A DNA stretch of 64,000 nt from Streptomyces sp. NBC_01591 (GTDB lineage: Bacteria > Actinomycetota > Actinomycetes > Streptomycetales > Streptomycetaceae), in the NCBI RefSeq assembly GCF_035918155.1, contig NZ_CP109327.1:7502001-7566000 (forward strand). Direction: 5' to 3'. Positions 61,337 to 64,000 of the stretch are shown here, one piece after another. A program made the position numbers and the translations under genes. A model generated the notes under the pieces. The model did not search any database, was not told the origin of the DNA, and saw only the letters and a program-made list of their open reading frames with translations. Positions within the stretch are counted from its first letter, which is position 1; each line of letters opens with the position of its first letter.

Positions 61337-62512
61337 ATGCGCTTCCGCCACCCCGACGGCTCCACCGTCCACCTCTCGTACTGCACCAACGTCCACCCCG
61401 CCGAGACGCTCGACGGCGTCCGTGCCCAACTGCGCGACCACTGCGAACCGGTCCGCAAACGCCTCGGCCGAGACCGGCTCGGCATCGGCCTCTGGCTCGC
61501 CAGGGACGCGGCCCGCACCCTGATCAACGACCCGGCCGAGCTGCGGTCCCTGCGCGCCGAACTGGACCGCCGCGGCCTGGAGGTCGTCACCCTCAACGGC
61601 TTCCCGTACGAGGGATTCGGCGCCGACGAGGTCAAGTACCGGGTGTACAAGCCGGACTGGACGGACCCGGAGCGGCTCGCCCACACCACCGATCTCGCCC
61701 GCCTCCTGACCGGCCTGCTCCCCGACGACGTAACCGAAGGAACCATCTCCACCCTCCCGATCGCCTGGCGCACGCCCTTCGATTCGGACCCGGAGGCGGC
61801 CCGTACGGCACACACCGCGCTCACCGCCCTCGGCGAACGCCTCGACGCACTCGCCGAACTCACCGGCAAGTCCATCCGCATCGGCCTCGAACCCGAGCCG
61901 GGCTGCACGGTCGAGACCACAGCCGACGCCATCGCCCCCCTCACCGCCGTCGGACACCCACGCATCGGCATCTGTATCGACACCTGCCACCTGGCCACCT
62001 CCTTCGAGGACCCCGACGCCGCCGTCGACGCGCTCGGCGCGGCGGGCATCCCGATCGCGAAGGCACAGCTCTCCGCCGCCCTGCACGCCGAACACCCCCA
62101 CCTCCCCGAGGTGCGCGCCGCACTCGCCGCCTTCGCCGAGCCCCGCTTCCTGCACCAGACCCGCACCGGCACCGCCGCCGGGCTGCGCGGCACCGACGAC
62201 CTCCACGAGGCCGTCACCGGCCGGGCCCTGCCGGACGGAGCCCCCTGGCGCGCCCACTTCCACGTCCCCCTGCACGCACCCCCCGCACCACCGCTCACCT
62301 CCACCCTTCCCGTGCTCCGTTCCGCACTGACCCGACTGGTGGGCGGCGCATGCCCCCTCACCAGGCACCTGGAGGTCGAGACGTACACCTGGCAGGCGCT
62401 CCCCGCCGCGCTGCGCCCCCGTACCCGCACCCAGCTCGCCGATGGCATCGCCGCCGAACTCACCCTCGCCCGCGACCTCCTGGTCGACCTCGGCCTCAAG
62501 GAGCTCCCATGA
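61337..62512 (+). CDS. eboE: Metabolite traffic protein EboE
   Basis: A 391-residue TIM-barrel protein with the EboE pattern: LSYCTNVHPAETLDGVRAQL, LGIGLWLARDAARTL, VVTLNGFPYEGFG, STLPIAWRTPFDSD, IRIGLEPEPGCTVETTADA and IGICIDTCHLATSFEDP, where the Glu and Asp/His are metal-like ligands. It is xylose-isomerase-like. Function in ebo clusters is not proven. It overlaps the eboF start by 4 nt (ATGA). Confidence 0.9.
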   Translation: MRFRHPDGSTVHLSYCTNVHPAETLDGVRAQLRDHCEPVRKRLGRDRLGIGLWLARDAARTLINDPAELRSLRAELDRRGLEVVTLNGFPYEGFGADEVKYRVYKPDWTDPERLAHTTDLARLLTGLLPDDVTEGTISTLPIAWRTPFDSDPEAARTAHTALTALGERLDALAELTGKSIRIGLEPEPGCTVETTADAIAPLTAVGHPRIGICIDTCHLATSFEDPDAAVDALGAAGIPIAKAQLSAALHAEHPHLPEVRAALAAFAEPRFLHQTRTGTAAGLRGTDDLHEAVTGRALPDGAPWRAHFHVPLHAPPAPPLTSTLPVLRSALTRLVGGACPLTRHLEVETYTWQALPAALRPRTRTQLADGIAAELTLARDLLVDLGLKELP

Positions 62513-63915
62513 CCACAGCCGAGCAGCCCACCGGGCCCATGACACCCACCCCTCTCCTCGTCATCGACGTCGTCGGCCTCACCCCACACCTCCTCGACCA
62601 CATGCCGCGCCTGAAGGCCCTGGGGCAGTCCGGCACCCACGCCCCCCTCGGCACGGTCCTTCCCGCCGTCACCTGCGCCGCCCAGTCCACCTTCCTCACC
62701 GGCACCACCCCCGCCGAGCACGGCATCGTCGCCAACGGCTGGTACTTCCGCGAGCTCGGCGAGGTCCTGCTCTGGCGCCAGCACAACGGACTGGTCGCGG
62801 GGGACAAACTCTGGGACGCCGCCCGCCGCGCCCACCCCGGCTACACCGTCGCCAACATCTGCTGGTGGTACGCGATGGGCGCCGACACCGACATCACCGT
62901 CACCCCGCGCCCCGTCTACTACGCCGACGGCCGCAAGGAACCCGACTGCTACACCAGGCCGCCCGCCCTGCACGACGAACTCACCGAGAAACTCGGCACA
63001 TTCCCCCTCTTCCACTTCTGGGGCCCCGGCGCGGACCTCGTCTCCTCGCAGTGGATCATCGACGCGACCCGGCACATCCTGGACACTCGCCACCCCGACC
63101 TGGCCCTGTGCTACCTCCCGCACCTCGACTACGACCTGCAGCGCTACGGCCCCGACGACCCGCGCTCCTACCGGGCCGCGGCCGAACTCGACCGCGCCAT
63201 GGCCCCCCTCCTGGACGACGCCCGCCGCGAAGGCCGCACCGTCGTCGCCCTCTCCGAATACGGCATCACCCGCGTCGACCGGCCCGTCGACATCAACCGG
63301 GCCCTGCGCCGCGCCGGCCTCCTGGAGGTCCACACCCAGGACGGCATGGAGTACCTCGACCCGATGGCCTCGCGCGCCTTCGCCGTCGCCGACCACCAGC
63401 TCGCCCACGTCTACGTACGCAGCCCCGAGGACCTCGAAGCCACCCGCGGTGCACTCCAGGACCTCCAGGGCATCGAGCAGCTCCTCGACGACGAGGGCAA
63501 GAAGGCACACGGCCTGGACCACCCGCGCTCGGGCGAGCTGGTCGCCGTCGCGGACCCGGATGCCTGGTTCACGTACTACTACTGGCTCGACGACGCCCGC
63601 GCGCCCGACTTCGCGCAGCTCGTCGAGATCCACCGCAAACCCGGCTACGACCCCGTCGAACTCTTCCTGGACCCCCAGGATCCGTACGTCCGGGTCAAGG
63701 CGGCCACGGCCGTCGCCCGCAAGAAGCTGGGCATGCGCTACCGCATGGCGGTCGTGCCGCTGGACCCGTCACCTATTCGCGGCAGCCACGGCCGCCTTCC
63801 GCAGAGCGACGAAGAAGGTCCGCTCATCCTGTGCTCCACCCCCCACGCGTTCACCGGCCCCGTCCGGGCCACCGAAGTGAAGTCCTTGCTCCTCACGCTT
63901 GCCGGCCTCGCATGA
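62509..63915 (+). CDS. eboF: Alkaline-phosphatase-superfamily nucleotide pyrophosphatase/phosphodiesterase (EboF)
   Basis: A 468-residue protein: LLVIDVVGLTPHLLDHMPRL (first metal Asp), VLPAVTCAAQSTFLTGTTPAEHGI with the Thr nucleophile in VTCAAQS, YLPHLDYDLQRYGPD (metal Asp/His), and ALSEYGITRVD. This is the phosphodiesterase I/nucleotide-pyrophosphatase pattern. No signal peptide is visible, so it is probably cytosolic. It is the EboF member and the last clear gene of the operon. Confidence 0.9.
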   Translation: MTTAEQPTGPMTPTPLLVIDVVGLTPHLLDHMPRLKALGQSGTHAPLGTVLPAVTCAAQSTFLTGTTPAEHGIVANGWYFRELGEVLLWRQHNGLVAGDKLWDAARRAHPGYTVANICWWYAMGADTDITVTPRPVYYADGRKEPDCYTRPPALHDELTEKLGTFPLFHFWGPGADLVSSQWIIDATRHILDTRHPDLALCYLPHLDYDLQRYGPDDPRSYRAAAELDRAMAPLLDDARREGRTVVALSEYGITRVDRPVDINRALRRAGLLEVHTQDGMEYLDPMASRAFAVADHQLAHVYVRSPEDLEATRGALQDLQGIEQLLDDEGKKAHGLDHPRSGELVAVADPDAWFTYYYWLDDARAPDFAQLVEIHRKPGYDPVELFLDPQDPYVRVKAATAVARKKLGMRYRMAVVPLDPSPIRGSHGRLPQSDEEGPLILCSTPHAFTGPVRATEVKSLLLTLAGLA

Positions 63916-63964
63916 GATCGGTTCGTGCACAGCGTTTCGAGCATCTTCGAGAAAGAGAGAGACC

Positions 63965-64000
63965 GTGATCGCGTACAACGACGAACCCGGAACGGACGGC
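63965..64000 (+). CDS. Start of a further gene, cut by window edge
   Basis: GTG at 63965 preceded by AGAAAGAGAGA reads VIAYNDEPGTDG to the window end. It is 49 nt after the eboF stop and on the same strand, so it may belong to the operon. Too short to identify. Confidence 0.45.
   Translation, partial: MIAYNDEPGTDG

Noticed and set aside
60250..63633. A 1127-codon minus-strand open frame
   Set aside because: Antisense to eboB, eboE and eboF, whose families are clear on the plus strand.

Overview
The window is high-GC actinobacterial chromosome, most likely Streptomyces. Support comes from strong G/C at third codon positions, frequent GTG/TTG starts, many Tat and secreted CBM-bearing carbohydrate enzymes, and families typical of streptomycetes (DUF6204, DUF5107, TerD-VWA, ROK regulators, a fused SecDF, a short MreB-like protein). 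I saw no rRNA, tRNA, CRISPR array or intact insertion sequence.

Layout. 1-2.6 kb is an eroded accessory edge: a DUF6262-type gene cut by the window end, a hemerythrin gene frameshifted at an AGGG repeat, a small metallothionein, a CBS-domain fragment and DUF6204. 2.8-20.6 kb carries general metabolism and envelope genes: DUF5107/TPR, VOC and methyltransferase genes, a frameshifted maleylpyruvate-isomerase-fold gene, SMP-30, an aminotransferase-like protein with no lysine at all coupled to an MBL hydrolase, DedA + MBL, a holin-like/phosphodiesterase fusion, an additional NAD+-type DNA ligase, MreB-like, and SecDF. 20.7-31.5 kb holds regulators (XRE, LysR), pterin dehydratase, a large secreted DUF6259 protein, a His-rich methyltransferase, a CoA-transferase, a small secreted protein, a ricin-type lectin and an aldo/keto reductase. 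31.7-36.5 kb is a secreted polysaccharide block: a Tat protein, CBM35-GH8, and CBM35-FN3-sugar dehydrogenase. 36.5-45.1 kb has an acyl-CoA ligase, LysR/symporter, FdhD, a KAS III enzyme next to a GntR regulator, and TerD-VWA.

45.2-56.6 kb is a coherent sugar system: ROK repressor, ABC importer (ATPase, permease, lipoprotein), Gfo/Idh/MocA dehydrogenase, TIM-barrel isomerase/epimerase, then a 1242-aa secreted protein combining a sugar-dehydrogenase propeller, PKD, ThuA and DUF1080 (3-keto-disaccharide hydrolase-type) domains. The promoters of the ROK gene and of the 1242-aa gene carry nearly the same 23-bp inverted repeat (CTTTGTCC-N7-GGANAAAG), which ties both into one regulon. The enzyme content suggests a 3-keto-glycoside route.

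56.7-63.9 kb is a tightly coupled ebo-type cluster: an inositol-3-phosphate synthase-like protein, UbiA-type prenyltransferase (EboC-like), TIM-barrel protein, EboA, EboB (TatD), EboE and EboF. The usual EboD (3-dehydroquinate-synthase-like sugar-phosphate cyclase) is absent, and a different cyclitol-forming enzyme family sits in its place. This is the strongest candidate for a little-described system here.
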